A stretch of 61,650 bases of DNA from NIOZ-UU35 sp964344175 (GCA_964344175.1 CAYFMI010000015.1:1-61650), one strand, 5' to 3'; shown: positions 15,158 to 23,576, numbered from the stretch's first letter. A program made the numbers and translations. The notes: generated from the letters alone by a model not told the origin.

Positions 15158-16070
15158 TCCAACCACCACGATGCTGCTCATCGCCGGCCTGGCCAGCGCT
15201 ATCGCCCTGATCGTCGCCTGGGAAGTCTCTGGGCGCTGGGCCTATTTGTCTTCGAAGACCGCCCGCCGCCTGCAGGACGCCGAAGCGATCGAGTTCATCG
15301 ATGCCCTCTCGAACCTGCCGGAGAAATCCCTGGAACGGCGCCTGCTGGAAAGCGGGGCCAAGCTCACCATCACCCAATTTCGCCTGCTGGTGATCGGCCT
15401 GGGCGCGAGCGTGACCCTGGCCGCCTGGGCTTTTTTCATCCCTGGCCTGCCCGCCCTCGCCCTGGGCGCGATTGCCGGGTATCTCCCCATTGCGTCCTTG
15501 AGCGAACGCGCCAAGAGCCGCGGCCTGGAAATGGATAAGCTCTTGCCGATTGCCCTCTCGCGCATCGCCGCCGGCCTGCAGCAAAACCGCGGCCTGGACG
15601 AAGTCCTGGAGATGGTCGGCAACTCGCTTCTGACCGGCGGAGCGAACCCGCTCACCCCGGAACTGCTCAAAACCGCCCAGGACATGCGCACCAAGAACCA
15701 ACCCGCAGCCGCTTTGCGCGATCTGGCCAAACGCTCCCCTTCCGTATCGCTCTCCAATGTCGCCATCCTGCTGGAAAGCTATCTGCGCGCCGGCGGCGGC
15801 CAGTATGCTGAGGTAGTCAGCCAGGCGGCGCGCGGCATCCAGGGCGTGATTGCCATCCGCAACCGCGCCCGCGCCAAAGCTGGCCAGGCCATCCAGGCAG
15901 CCAAGATGGTGCCCGCCATCCTGGGCGTGGTGCTGCTGGTGATGATGAACGACCCGGTCACCGCCGAATCCTTCCGCCTGTTCGTCACCCAAATCCTGAT
16001 CATGATCGGGATGGGTGTGATGGCGGTCGGGTATGGGATCATTCGCAACGAAATTATGAAGGTGGTCTGA
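15150..16070 (+). CDS. tadB: TadB-like inner-membrane platform protein (TadB1)
   Basis: This 306-residue T2SS-F-domain protein has hydrophobic segments at the N-terminus (MLLIAGLASAIALIVAW), in the middle (LGASVTLAAWAFFIPGL), and two near the C-terminus (VPAILGVVLLVMM and FVTQILIMIGMGVMAVGYG). The cytoplasmic helical bundle lies between them. It pairs with TadC to couple the CpaF motor to pilin insertion. I choose ATG 15150 because an AGGAGG precedes it; an in-frame ATG at 15108 lies inside the previous small gene. Confidence 0.85.
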   Translation: MTDPTTTMLLIAGLASAIALIVAWEVSGRWAYLSSKTARRLQDAEAIEFIDALSNLPEKSLERRLLESGAKLTITQFRLLVIGLGASVTLAAWAFFIPGLPALALGAIAGYLPIASLSERAKSRGLEMDKLLPIALSRIAAGLQQNRGLDEVLEMVGNSLLTGGANPLTPELLKTAQDMRTKNQPAAALRDLAKRSPSVSLSNVAILLESYLRAGGGQYAEVVSQAARGIQGVIAIRNRARAKAGQAIQAAKMVPAILGVVLLVMMNDPVTAESFRLFVTQILIMIGMGVMAVGYGIIRNEIMKVV

Positions 16071-16240
16071 TTGGTCAGATAGTCAAGTGGTCGCGTAGTC
16101 GGGTTGTCGCTTCGTCCGTTGGTCGGATTGTCCTATCGTCTCATTAGCGAACAAAGGCTGCCTGACCAATCGACTACTTGACCACTAAACCAACAGACAA
16201 TTCGACCACGCGACCAACAGACTACCCGACTACAGGACAA
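16071..16240. repeat. Hairpin array H4, the longest (GTC/GAC words)
   Basis: About ten gtc units on the left (ggtca, agtca, ggtcg, agtcg, tgtcg, cgtcc, ggtcg, tgtcc, cgtct) mirror about ten gac units on the right (gacca, gacta, gacca, gacaa, gacca, gacca, gacta, gacta, gacaa). A loop lies near 16142-16165. It fills the gap between tadB1 and tadC1. Confidence 0.75.
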
Positions 16241-16245
16241 AAACC

Positions 16246-16524
16246 ATGGAAGCACAAATCACATTGATCACCCTCCTCACCGCCGCCACAGTCGGCTTTG
16301 CCGCCCAGCGTCTGCTGGTGATCGTAGACCGCAGTGCGTCGGCGCGGCTAGCTGAAAGCGAACAGCCGGATATGCGCCCCAAGGCCTTTAATGAACTGAT
16401 CGGCTCTCCGGTTGGCAGGCTGCTGCCGAAATATTTACGCAAAGTGGGTGGCGATCTGTATTGGGCGGCCTTCGAAGACCGCGCCTGGGCGGGAAAGACC
16501 CCCGCGGCCGCTATCGGACGCTAG
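16246..16524 (+). pseudogene. TadC1, N-terminal part before an in-frame TAG
   Basis: These 92 codons encode a membrane helix (ITLITLLTAATVGFAAQRLLV) and the start of the TadC cytoplasmic region. They end at TAG 16522-16524. The next codons continue in the same frame with typical TadC sequence. The stop therefore splits one T2SS-F-family gene rather than ending a small gene. A nonsense mutation, a sequencing error or read-through would each explain it. The ATG follows hairpin array H4 closely. Confidence 0.7.
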
Positions 16525-17112
16525 GTGTTGATGGGCGCCGGCCTGGGTGTGGCGGCATTTTTTGCCACAAAAGACAGCTACGCCCTCATCGCCGGGCTGA
16601 TCGCTGGCTGGATGCTGATGCAGTCCGAACTGCGCTCCAAGGCGGAAACCGTGCGCAAGCGCATCTCCCAGGAACTGCCCGAAACCCTGCAGCTCATGGC
16701 CGCTGAAGGCAAGAGCGGCGCTGCGCTGCACACCATCATCCAGCGCGTTTCCGAAGGCGAGGGCTATATGGCGGCCTGGCTGCGCTATGTGCTGCATCTG
16801 GCGCATGGCCGCAACCTGTTCTCCCCCTCGGCCATGGACGAAGGCGTATTGCGCCAGGCGGCTGAGGAGAGCGGCCACCCCTTGCTGATCGACTTCGCCG
16901 TGCAGCTGGGCTTTGCTGGCAAAGGCACCCAGGTGGAAGAATTGCTCACCCGTCTGGCGGAGAACATCGGCGAGAACTACCGTGCCCAGGCTGACCAGCG
17001 CGCCGAGCAGCTTTCCGGCAAGCTGGGTCTGCTGGCGGCGGTGTTCTACATTTTCCCCTTCCTGGTGATCCTGCTGGCCGTGATCGGGACGCCGTTGGTG
17101 AGGGCGTTTTAG
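16525..17112 (+). CDS. tadC: TadC-like platform protein, C-terminal part after the TAG (TadC1)
   Basis: This 195-codon frame is continuous with the preceding fragment. It could start at GTG 16525 or ATG 16531 if translated separately. It contains a membrane segment (GAGLGVAAFFATKDSYALIA, then GLIAGWMLM), the helical T2SS-F domain including RISQELPETLQLMAAE, and two C-terminal helices (LGLLAAVFYIFPFLVILLAV). With the upstream half it makes a normal-length TadC of about 288 residues. Alone it lacks the first membrane helix. I expect it to be the TadB1 partner in the pilus platform if the stop is suppressed or erroneous. Confidence 0.75.
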   Translation: MLMGAGLGVAAFFATKDSYALIAGLIAGWMLMQSELRSKAETVRKRISQELPETLQLMAAEGKSGAALHTIIQRVSEGEGYMAAWLRYVLHLAHGRNLFSPSAMDEGVLRQAAEESGHPLLIDFAVQLGFAGKGTQVEELLTRLAENIGENYRAQADQRAEQLSGKLGLLAAVFYIFPFLVILLAVIGTPLVRAF

Positions 17113-17221
17113 GAATTATGGAGTAGGAAGTATGGAGTATGCGAGAAGGCTGCATAACAATGGCCTTTTCAGAACACAAGATCGATTTCCCCCTACTACC
17201 TACTTCTTACTTCCTACTCCC
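17110..17221. repeat. Hairpin array H11 (GGAGTA/TACTTCC words)
   Basis: The left arm repeats GGAGTAGGAAGTATGGAGTA. The right arm repeats CTACTACCTACTTCTTACTT, then CCTACTCCC. Each word is complementary to the other side. It fills the gap between tadC1 and the next gene. Confidence 0.65.
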
Positions 17222-17230
17222 ACTGATGCC

Positions 17231-17788
17231 ATGAAACCGACATTCACCAAGCTACTCCTCTTGCTTGTCACCATTGCACTAGCAATCCTAGGCCTTCGTT
17301 CTGGCCTGGCACTGGCTGGGACGCCGTTCTATCGCAGCCCTTACGCAACGAGTATTGTGACAGCACAGCCAACACCAACTGAAGTGGAAAAGGTATCGAT
17401 CACCTTGTATTCTGCGGAATTGCGCGGCGAACAAGATCCCTGGAAAGCCGCGCCTGGTTTTGCCTACCTGATCCTGGATATCGAAGTCCTGAACACTGCC
17501 GTGGAACGCATGGATGTGATCAGCTTTGATTTCCGTCTGCGCGATGCGGATGGCTACGAAGTTCAGGCTTCATTCTGGTCCGAATCCCCGCTGACGATGG
17601 CTGTATTGGCCCCGGGAGAAAGCGTGCGCGGCAAGCTGGCCTTCGAAGTGAGCGAACCGGCAGGCCCATTCACGCTTGCCCTGGTGGATTCCTTCTACGG
17701 TTCCCTGGCGCAGGTGGAGATCACCGATTGGGTGGATCAGCGTCATGCAGCTACGGCGACGCCGGCACTTACGCCGGATGGCGAGTAG
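17231..17788 (+). CDS. Membrane-anchored DUF4352-like protein
   Basis: This 185-residue protein has an N-terminal helix or signal anchor (LLLLLVTIALAILGLRSGLA) and a short PTPTE linker. A beta-sandwich domain follows, with GFAYLILDIEVLNTAVERMD and the late pattern LAPGESVRGKLAFEV. That pattern is typical of DUF4352/telokin-like extracytoplasmic domains, often found on secreted or lipoproteins of surface systems. I choose ATG 17231 because the upstream in-frame codons are the hairpin array. The function is unknown. Confidence 0.6.
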   Translation: MKPTFTKLLLLLVTIALAILGLRSGLALAGTPFYRSPYATSIVTAQPTPTEVEKVSITLYSAELRGEQDPWKAAPGFAYLILDIEVLNTAVERMDVISFDFRLRDADGYEVQASFWSESPLTMAVLAPGESVRGKLAFEVSEPAGPFTLALVDSFYGSLAQVEITDWVDQRHAATATPALTPDGE

Positions 17789-17805
17789 GCGGTTTCGTTG
17801 GAAGC

Positions 17806-18117
17806 ATGGCTGCGATGCTGCCCCCGCTGGCCGAACGCCTGGCTGCTCAGTTGACTGTCCAGATCGAACAGGTGGACGAGCCAAATCGGAGTCGTCTGCT
17901 GGCATGGATTGAAAAAATGGCAAACGGCCAAATGGTAAAAGAGCCAATAAGCAATTGGGCAGGTTTCTCAGAAGCGAACGTATGCCATGAATTAGCTACC
18001 TGGCTGAGCGAATTCGACGCTCTTGGCATGATCGACCAATATCAACTGCTGCGCCTGCTATGCCAGGATGCAGCCCGGTTCTTCGGAAAAGATGGAAGAA
18101 AGCGAGATGAAAAATAA
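17806..18117 (+). CDS. Hypothetical 103-residue soluble protein
   Basis: The product is a helical, soluble protein (LPPLAERLAAQLTVQIEQVD, then EPNRSRLLAWIEKM) with no cysteine motif or signal peptide. I take ATG 17806, which lies 17 bp after the preceding stop. Its 3' end overlaps the likely start of cpaE2 at 18107. It may be a small partner of the CpaE2 ATPase. No family is recognised. Confidence 0.5.
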   Translation: MAAMLPPLAERLAAQLTVQIEQVDEPNRSRLLAWIEKMANGQMVKEPISNWAGFSEANVCHELATWLSEFDALGMIDQYQLLRLLCQDAARFFGKDGRKRDEK

Positions 18118-19183
18118 AGAAAAGAATTTCTGGAAACGAATATTACGCAGGAAAAACGCTCCCATCCAGGTGGTCTATGGCTCGACGCGGCCATTAGCGG
18201 ATGTGATCGAGCCGATCCTGGCGACGGACAACCCCTGCATCCTGCGGGAGGCCTATACCACCCTGGGCGTGATGGATACGCTCAACCAGGCCCAACTGGT
18301 CATCCTGGGCGAGCTGCATCCTGTGAAGGATTGCCATCCTGACCTGGTCAAGGGTACTGCCCAGAACATGGGGCTGCTGCTGGCCGCGGAAGCTGAATTT
18401 GCCCGCCAGCCAGGGGAGTGGTTGAGCCAGGCCCAACTGGTGCGCGGCCGAAAACTAAGCCACCTGCCCCGGCGGGTGGTCTTGATATGCAATCTGTGCG
18501 GCGGGGTGGGCAAGACCACCACGGCTTTGGGCATCACCCGGTGTTTCCGCGCCCAGACCGATCTGCCCACGGCGCTGGTCGAGGTCGGCATGGGCGGTAG
18601 TTCTCTCATCGCCCGCCTGGGCCAGGCGAAGCCCGCCACGCTCTATGATGTCGTCACCCAGGATGCCAGTCCTTCGATCTGGGATGGTGTGGCGGTCTAC
18701 CCACTCGGACGCCGGGAAGCGGATGTATTGCATAACGACCCGCGCCTGCCACAGGTATTCGATCAGATCATCCAGCGCCATACCTTGACCGTAATCGATG
18801 CCTTCCCCGGCAACCCGCTCTGGCAGGCTGCGCTGCGCCGCGCTACTGACATCCTGGTGGTGTCCGCCCCACGCGAAGACTCCCTGGCCCAGACTGTGGT
18901 AATGCGGCAGGAATTGGCGGAAGTCCTGCCCTCCCTCACCCAATCCCCGCAAGTCTACCTGGTGCTCACGATGGTACGTTCAGTCGCGGATCGGCTGCCC
19001 CTCGGTGGACAAATTTCCGCCTGGCTGCCCCACAACGAACGCTGGGCGATAGGCTTAGACCCTCGCCTGGCCGACCCGGTCATTGATCTGGTCTATCCAG
19101 GATGGATCAAACGCAAAAAGCGCCGGGAGAAAAAAGAAATCGGACGGGGACGAGCACGGACGAGCGCGGATAGGGCAAATTAA
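18107..19183 (+). CDS. CpaE/MinD-like ATPase (CpaE2)
   Basis: This 358-residue MinD/ParA-type ATPase has the P-loop NLCGGVGKTT, with the Walker lysine at residue 136. The N-terminal lysine of the deviant signature is replaced by Cys. The nucleotide-sandwich lysine is missing, but hydrolysis-competent features (TLVEVGMGGSSL-like switch I region, then VIDAFPGNPLW) are present. The first 100 residues are a helical domain unlike CpaE1. It opens Tad set B. The C-terminal residues GRGRARTSADRAN are encoded by the left arm of hairpin array H12, so the repeat has been captured into the coding sequence. Confidence 0.75.
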   Translation: MKNKEKNFWKRILRRKNAPIQVVYGSTRPLADVIEPILATDNPCILREAYTTLGVMDTLNQAQLVILGELHPVKDCHPDLVKGTAQNMGLLLAAEAEFARQPGEWLSQAQLVRGRKLSHLPRRVVLICNLCGGVGKTTTALGITRCFRAQTDLPTALVEVGMGGSSLIARLGQAKPATLYDVVTQDASPSIWDGVAVYPLGRREADVLHNDPRLPQVFDQIIQRHTLTVIDAFPGNPLWQAALRRATDILVVSAPREDSLAQTVVMRQELAEVLPSLTQSPQVYLVLTMVRSVADRLPLGGQISAWLPHNERWAIGLDPRLADPVIDLVYPGWIKRKKRREKKEIGRGRARTSADRAN

Positions 19184-19218
19184 AAAATCCGCGTCAATCC
19201 GCGCCTGTCCGCGTCCCA
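19140..19218. repeat. Hairpin array H12 (CGGACGAGC/TCCGCG words)
   Basis: The left arm (CGGACGGGGACGAGCACGG, then ACGAGCGCGGAT) lies inside the cpaE2 3' end. The right arm (ATCCGCGTCAATCCGCGCC, then TGTCCGCGTCCC) lies after the stop. Confidence 0.65.
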
Positions 19219-19239
19219 TCAAGATTGGAGAACTGTTTC

Positions 19240-20067
19240 GTGAAACGTAATCGCTTATTTGAATTTCTGCTCGGTTTTCTCGCCCTGGCCTTTGCTCTCG
19301 GCGGGGCCTGGTATGGGCGTACTGCCTATCTGCGCAATGTGACCGTGGTGAAGCTGCCTGTTCCAGTACAGGATATTGGCCCCTACACCCTGCTGACGTC
19401 CGACCTGTTGACCTTACAGGAGTTCCCCAGGGCGCTCATCGAACAAACCGGCGGCTACGCCACGCAGCCGGCTGACCTGATCGGCCAGATCACCACCTCT
19501 ACCCTGGCCGCCAGCCTGCCAGTGCCCGCCAGCCTGGTCGTGTCCTCAGAAAACTTCCGCCTGGCCGACCCTTCTCTGGAAGTGATCTCGATCCCCATCT
19601 CACCAGAGAACGCCGTTGGTGGGCAGCTCCAGATTGGCGAGTGGGTGAATGTGTATCGGTTGGATTCTGAGCAGGGGTGCGAGGGATCCTTCGGCTTCGC
19701 TCAGGACAGGACGGGGGAGCAGGAGAGCATGGGCTCCTTCGACTTCGCTCAGGATGAAGCTGGGGAGCAGGAAAACAAGGATGTTGAAACTCTCCCCAGC
19801 ACCCTGGCTCCCACGCCCCCCTGCTCCCCAGCACAAATTACCCTCGTTGCCACCGTCCCGGTCGTTGACATCCGCGCCAAAGACGGCTCGCCTGTGATAG
19901 CCGATGCGGCTGCCGAGACAGCGGACGGATCACCAACCGCAACGCCTGAAATCCTGGTTGTCGCAGCAACGCCGGATGTAGTGCAGGACATTTTGCAAGC
20001 TCTGGCCTTGAAGGACGTCGGTAAGAACCAGTTGTGGGTCACACTGGCGGTGGTCGGTGAGCAGTGA
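19240..20067 (+). CDS. CpaB/RcpC-like pilus assembly protein with repeat-derived insertion (CpaB2)
   Basis: This protein of about 275 residues has a membrane anchor (FLLGFLALAFALGGAWYG). A SAF domain includes VVKLPVPVQDIGPYTLLTSD, then LLTLQEFPRAL, and an RcpC-like segment includes GGQLQIGEWVNVYRL. Straight after that, about 45 residues (FGFAQD and FDFAQD units with GEQE) are encoded by two CCTTCG...CTCAGG repeats inside a larger inverted array. The frame then resumes with AQITLVATVPVVDIR. GTG 19240 is chosen because a GGAG site is correctly spaced. It is the set B counterpart of CpaB1, and the insertion probably forms a disordered loop. Confidence 0.7.
   Translation: MKRNRLFEFLLGFLALAFALGGAWYGRTAYLRNVTVVKLPVPVQDIGPYTLLTSDLLTLQEFPRALIEQTGGYATQPADLIGQITTSTLAASLPVPASLVVSSENFRLADPSLEVISIPISPENAVGGQLQIGEWVNVYRLDSEQGCEGSFGFAQDRTGEQESMGSFDFAQDEAGEQENKDVETLPSTLAPTPPCSPAQITLVATVPVVDIRAKDGSPVIADAAAETADGSPTATPEILVVAATPDVVQDILQALALKDVGKNQLWVTLAVVGEQ
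19688..19754. repeat. Two CCTTCGAC...CTCAGG repeat copies inside cpaB2
   Basis: Copies at 19688-19708 (CCTTCGGCTTCGCTCAGGA) and 19736-19754 (CCTTCGACTTCGCTCAGGA) are translated in frame as FGFAQD/FDFAQD. Purine-rich GGGGAGCAGG words on this side mirror CCCCTGCTCCCC words at about 19822-19832, so the copies sit in the left arm of an inverted array. Confidence 0.7.
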
Positions 20068-20139
20068 GTAGTGGACAGTGATCAGTAGTCAGTATCCAAT
20101 ACCCAATACCCGACACCTGAAACTTGATACCTGATACCT
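20057..20139. repeat. Hairpin array H13 (CAGTGAGTAG/GATACCTG words)
   Basis: The left arm (GTGAGCAGTGAGTAGTGGAC, then AGTGATCAGTAGTCAGTATC) is followed by the right arm (CAATACCCAATACCCGACAC, then TGATACCTGATACC). It fills the gap between cpaB2 and cpaF2. Confidence 0.6.
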
Positions 20140-20148
20140 AAAAAAACC

Positions 20149-21462
20149 ATGAACAACCCAAACCAACACTACGGCCTGCGAGAAAGCGACATCCCCCTGC
20201 TGGAAAGCGTGCAGCAAGGGCTGATGGCGCGTGAAGTGCGCATCCCTGATTGGCGCGAAACCGATCCCGGCCAGCAGCACCAGTTCCGCGATCAGGTGCG
20301 CCATTTGCTGATGGATCAGGTTCCGCTTACCCATTTGAACGCCGTCACGGAACGCCTGGCCGATGCCCTTTCCGGGATCGGCTTGCTGCAGCCCTTCTTG
20401 CGCCAGGCGGATGTCGAGGAAATCTATGTGCGCGGCCGCGCTGTAGCGGTGGAACGCAGCGGCCGCCTGGAACACCTCGGCGATCTGGCCCCTGAAGCCT
20501 ATTGGTCGCAGCTGATCTACCGCATCGCTGACCTATCTGGGCAATCGCTTGACCCGCGCCACCCGGCAGTGCTGGTCGATCTTCCCGGCGGGGAACGCTT
20601 CACCGGCATGCTGCCCCCTTTGATGGACGCCCCGGCGATCAATATCCGTTTGTTTGGCCGCAAGCGGCAGACGCTTCCAGGACTGCAGCGCTTGGGGGCC
20701 TTCGAAACCTATGCCAAAAGCATCCGCGGCGACCTGGATGACATTCGAGAACCCGGTATGCGAGCTGGCGTTGCCGCCCTGCCAGCACGGTCCCCACAGC
20801 GCTTTCTGGCCTGGATGGTGGCTGCCCAGGCTGGGAATATCCTCTTCGCCGGGGAGTTTTCTTCCGGAAAGACCACGCTGCTGAATGCCGCCAGCCAGCA
20901 CATTCCCCCCGACGCGCCGGTAGCAATCCTGGAGACCTTCCGGGAATTGCAGCTCTCGCCCGATCTCTTCCAGATGCGCGCCATCGCGCCAGCAGAATTG
21001 CGCCCCGGGCAGGAAGAGACGGCCACGATGGATTGGGTGCTGAATGTGGTCTACACCCGCACCAACCCGGCGGCGATTGTGCTGGGCGAGATCGTCTCCT
21101 CCGGGGAAGCGATGCAGTTCATCAAAGCGGCGAATTTAGGGCGGCGGGCGTATGCCACCATTCACGGGGCAAGTGTCCTAGCAGCGCTGGGCCGCTTGGA
21201 GCAGCTCGCGCTTGGCGACCAGCCGGAGATGGGTCTGGCCGCCGTGCGCCAGATGGTGGCGAGCGGGGTGGACGTGGTCGTACTCACCACCCGGCAGCTG
21301 CACCCTGGCGGCGCGCAGCGTTTTGTCTCGGAAGTCGTCCACGTAGCCGGTATCGATGGACGCGGAAAATACTTACTGGATCGGCTCTATTGCGGCTGGC
21401 AAGAAACAGGGATGGTTACGGCTGCCAGAAACCTGATTGCTGCCGCCTGGGAGAAGCTATGA
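20149..21462 (+). CDS. cpaF: CpaF/TadA-type secretion ATPase (CpaF2)
   Basis: This 437-residue VirB11/CpaF-family motor has an intact Walker A, GEFSSGKTT (235-243, K241). The Walker B region reads NPAAIVLGEIVSSGEAMQF instead of the usual GEVRDxEA, so the Arg-Asp pair is replaced by Val-Ser. A His box is present in YATIHGASVLAAL. The N-terminal domain includes ADVEEIYVRGRAVAVERSG. It should power the second motor set with TadB2 and TadC2, to which it is joined by a 4-bp overlap. The altered Glu-switch suggests different kinetics or substrate. Confidence 0.85.
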   Translation: MNNPNQHYGLRESDIPLLESVQQGLMAREVRIPDWRETDPGQQHQFRDQVRHLLMDQVPLTHLNAVTERLADALSGIGLLQPFLRQADVEEIYVRGRAVAVERSGRLEHLGDLAPEAYWSQLIYRIADLSGQSLDPRHPAVLVDLPGGERFTGMLPPLMDAPAINIRLFGRKRQTLPGLQRLGAFETYAKSIRGDLDDIREPGMRAGVAALPARSPQRFLAWMVAAQAGNILFAGEFSSGKTTLLNAASQHIPPDAPVAILETFRELQLSPDLFQMRAIAPAELRPGQEETATMDWVLNVVYTRTNPAAIVLGEIVSSGEAMQFIKAANLGRRAYATIHGASVLAALGRLEQLALGDQPEMGLAAVRQMVASGVDVVVLTTRQLHPGGAQRFVSEVVHVAGIDGRGKYLLDRLYCGWQETGMVTAARNLIAAAWEKL

Positions 21463-22370
21463 GCGTCAATCTAACGCTGCTATGGGGACTGGCGACGCTG
21501 CTGGCTGTGATCGGCCTGTGGCTGGTCAGCCGGGTATTTCTGTTTGCTGTAAGCGACCTGGCAACCGGCACAGCCGGCTATTTGCGTCGCCGCCTGCGGC
21601 CGGTTGCCCTCGAATGGTTGCGGGAGATCGAGAAACCAGCCAAGCGCATGACCCAAAGAGAAACTGGCCAGATGATCCTGCGTCATCTAGCTACCACTTT
21701 GTGGTTCTGGGTTGCCCTGGGCGCGCTAGGGGCCCTGCTACTCTCCGACCGCATGTTCTCTCCGGTGCTTTTCACGATCAGCCTGGTAGCTGGCGAAATC
21801 TACCGTTCCAGCCGCCAATCGAAACGCTTACGCCGGTTGAACGAAGATACCGGCAACCTGGTCTTGCAGTTCGAAGCCCGTTTTCCGGTATTGCGTTCGG
21901 TGCTCAACACACTGGATGGGGCTTCCCATACCCTCCCGAAAAGCGAACTGCGCCGGGCAGTCGATCAGACGATTGAACGCTTGAAACTGCAGCAAATGGC
22001 CGGCAAAGCCCTGTCGCCTCTCGAAAAACTGCCCAACCCGGTGCTGCGCCGCTTTGTGGTGGTGATCGCCAACGCTCAGGAAACCGATCCCGAGGTTTTC
22101 CAAGACACCCTCAGCCTGCTGCGCCGGGAAGTCGAGAGCCGCCTGGACCTGGGGAACCGCGTGCGCCAGAACCTGACCACCCTGCGCAGTACCACGCGTA
22201 TTTTGCAGGCTGTTTTGGCCGGGGCGATGCTTGCGGTATGCATCCTGCCGACATGGCGCGCGTATTTCGTTGCCAGCAGCCAGCACTGGCTCTTGCTGCT
22301 GGTCATGCTGTTTGTAGGCGCGCTGGGCAGCTTCTATGTCGAGGCGGAAATTCGCCAGTTGGAGGCCTGA
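21459..22370 (+). CDS. tadB: TadB-like inner-membrane platform protein (TadB2)
   Basis: This 303-residue protein has N-terminal helices (LLWGLATLLAVIGLWLVSRV) and a second pair near LWFWVALGALGALLLSDRMF. A charged cytoplasmic bundle (RRLNEDTGNLVLQFEARFPV) follows, then two C-terminal helices (ILQAVLAGAMLAVCILPTW and LLLLVMLFVGALGSFYV). It belongs to the T2SS-F/TadB group and should form the platform with TadC2. Its ATG overlaps the cpaF2 stop, and tadC2 begins 2 bp after its own stop. Confidence 0.75.
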   Translation: MSVNLTLLWGLATLLAVIGLWLVSRVFLFAVSDLATGTAGYLRRRLRPVALEWLREIEKPAKRMTQRETGQMILRHLATTLWFWVALGALGALLLSDRMFSPVLFTISLVAGEIYRSSRQSKRLRRLNEDTGNLVLQFEARFPVLRSVLNTLDGASHTLPKSELRRAVDQTIERLKLQQMAGKALSPLEKLPNPVLRRFVVVIANAQETDPEVFQDTLSLLRREVESRLDLGNRVRQNLTTLRSTTRILQAVLAGAMLAVCILPTWRAYFVASSQHWLLLLVMLFVGALGSFYVEAEIRQLEA

Positions 22371-22371
22371 G

Positions 22372-23181
22372 ATGATCGATCGCGCGGCCCTTGCCTTGTG
22401 GATTACGGTTTGCCTATATGGCCTCTCCGCCGGCATCTTGGCATATTGGCTCTTAGGTTTCCTTCAGGACGGCCTGACCTGGCTGCACCGCCGAAAACAT
22501 CCAGCCGCTTGGGTCATCGCCCAGGCGGAAGGTGAACGTACGGATGCCGCCAGAGTGACCCTGGATGATCTTTTGGGCTTGAAAGCCGTCCCTTGGCCAA
22601 CCATCTACGCCCTCTCCGGTTTGGCAGCCATCGCCATCTACCTGGCCACCCGCCAAATCCTGGCGCTTTCCCTGGGAATCTTTCCCCTGGCTACCAAACT
22701 GTGGCTGACCAACCTGCGCAAGCGGCAGCTGGCCGCTGACATCTGGCACTTCCTGATGGATCTGCGCATCCGGCGCACGCTGCGGGGCAGCCTGCTTCTG
22801 GCCCTGCAGGATGTGGCCAAAGCCGACAATACCCAGATCGCCCGCGTAGTGAGCGGATACCTGGAGGGCGGTTTCCGAGGCAGCGGCCTGGAACTGCTGG
22901 CACGCCTTGCCGAAGATACCCAGGCGCCCTTCCTGGCCGACCTGGTCGCCCGCACCCAGGCCGCGCAGGATGGCGCTTTGCGCCTGGACGAAGCCCTGAA
23001 ACAAGCCATGGGGCGCGTCCAGGCCGAGATGGAAACCGGCGTGCGCGAGCAGCTCCAGCAAATCCCCACCCGCCTGATCCTGCTCGTTTTCCCAGTTCTC
23101 CTGGGACCGACCCTGGTGGTGCTGTTCTACCCGTTGGTGGCGCGAATATTAGCCAATCTGTCTGGTATTAGCGGTTTTTAG
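22372..23181 (+). CDS. tadC: TadC-like inner-membrane platform protein (TadC2)
   Basis: This 269-residue protein has helices at about residues 8-35, 70-110 and the C-terminus (LILLVFPVLLGPTLVVLFYP). The T2SS-F helical bundle is between them, with the WHFLMDLRIRRTLRGSLLLA segment and the conserved E...REQLQQIP approach to the last helices. It is intact, unlike TadC1. ATG 22372 is the only start compatible with the tadB2 stop. The gene ends at hairpin array H5, after which the prepilin genes begin. Confidence 0.75.
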   Translation: MIDRAALALWITVCLYGLSAGILAYWLLGFLQDGLTWLHRRKHPAAWVIAQAEGERTDAARVTLDDLLGLKAVPWPTIYALSGLAAIAIYLATRQILALSLGIFPLATKLWLTNLRKRQLAADIWHFLMDLRIRRTLRGSLLLALQDVAKADNTQIARVVSGYLEGGFRGSGLELLARLAEDTQAPFLADLVARTQAAQDGALRLDEALKQAMGRVQAEMETGVREQLQQIPTRLILLVFPVLLGPTLVVLFYPLVARILANLSGISGF

Positions 23182-23267
23182 TTGGGTCGTTAGATAGTTG
23201 GTTCGTTGGGTAGTCCATCGGGATCACCTATCTACAGAACTATCCAACTACTGAATGATAAAACTAA
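23182..23267. repeat. Hairpin array H5 (GTTAGATAGTTGG words)
   Basis: The left arm (GGTCGTTAGATAGTTGGTTC, then GTTGGGTAGTCC) can pair with the right arm (CTATCTACAGAACTATCCAA, then CTACTG). It lies between tadC2 and the first prepilin gene. Confidence 0.55.
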
Positions 23268-23288
23268 ATGGAAAGGAGGACGTGAATT

Positions 23289-23462
23289 ATGTTGCGCAAA
23301 AAGAACCATCGCGGCGAAGCCGGTGTGGAATACATCGTCGTGGCTGCCGTTGCCATCGCTGTTGTCGCCATCGCCATCTGGGGCATTGCCCAGAACGCCA
23401 ATGCCCAGGGCGATAACGTGGCATCGTGGATTGACGGCATCAACGTACCGACGAGTCCCTAA
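23289..23462 (+). CDS. flp: Flp-type prepilin 1 (57 residues)
   Basis: A strong AAAGGAGG site precedes ATG 23289. The basic leader ends RG, and the mature protein would begin EAGVEY, which is the exact Flp signature (Gly at -1, Glu at +1, Glu at +5, Tyr at +6). A long hydrophobic helix follows (IVVAAVAIAVVAIAIWGIAQ) and then a short polar tail. This should be a structural subunit of the Tad pilus, processed by the prepilin peptidase encoded near 31241. It lies between two hairpin arrays. Confidence 0.85.
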   Translation: MLRKKNHRGEAGVEYIVVAAVAIAVVAIAIWGIAQNANAQGDNVASWIDGINVPTSP

Positions 23463-23547
23463 GGCGTCAGAACGTCAAAGCGTCTGCGCGTCGGATCGTC
23501 AGCTTGTTCGAACCATGACGATCCGACGTTGCGACACCCTGACGCGT
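23463..23547. repeat. Hairpin array H6 (CGTC/GACG words)
   Basis: The left arm has gcgtc, acgtc, gcgtc, gcgtc, tcgtc. The right arm has gacga, gacgt, gacac, gacgc. The array separates the two prepilin genes. Confidence 0.7.
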
Positions 23548-23576
23548 GAATATGAAAGGATTGAAAAAGTAGAACC

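Noticed and set aside
21033..21458. N-terminal extension of TadB2 upstream of 21459
   Set aside because: The extension overlaps the conserved CpaF2 coding sequence in another frame and has no family resemblance.
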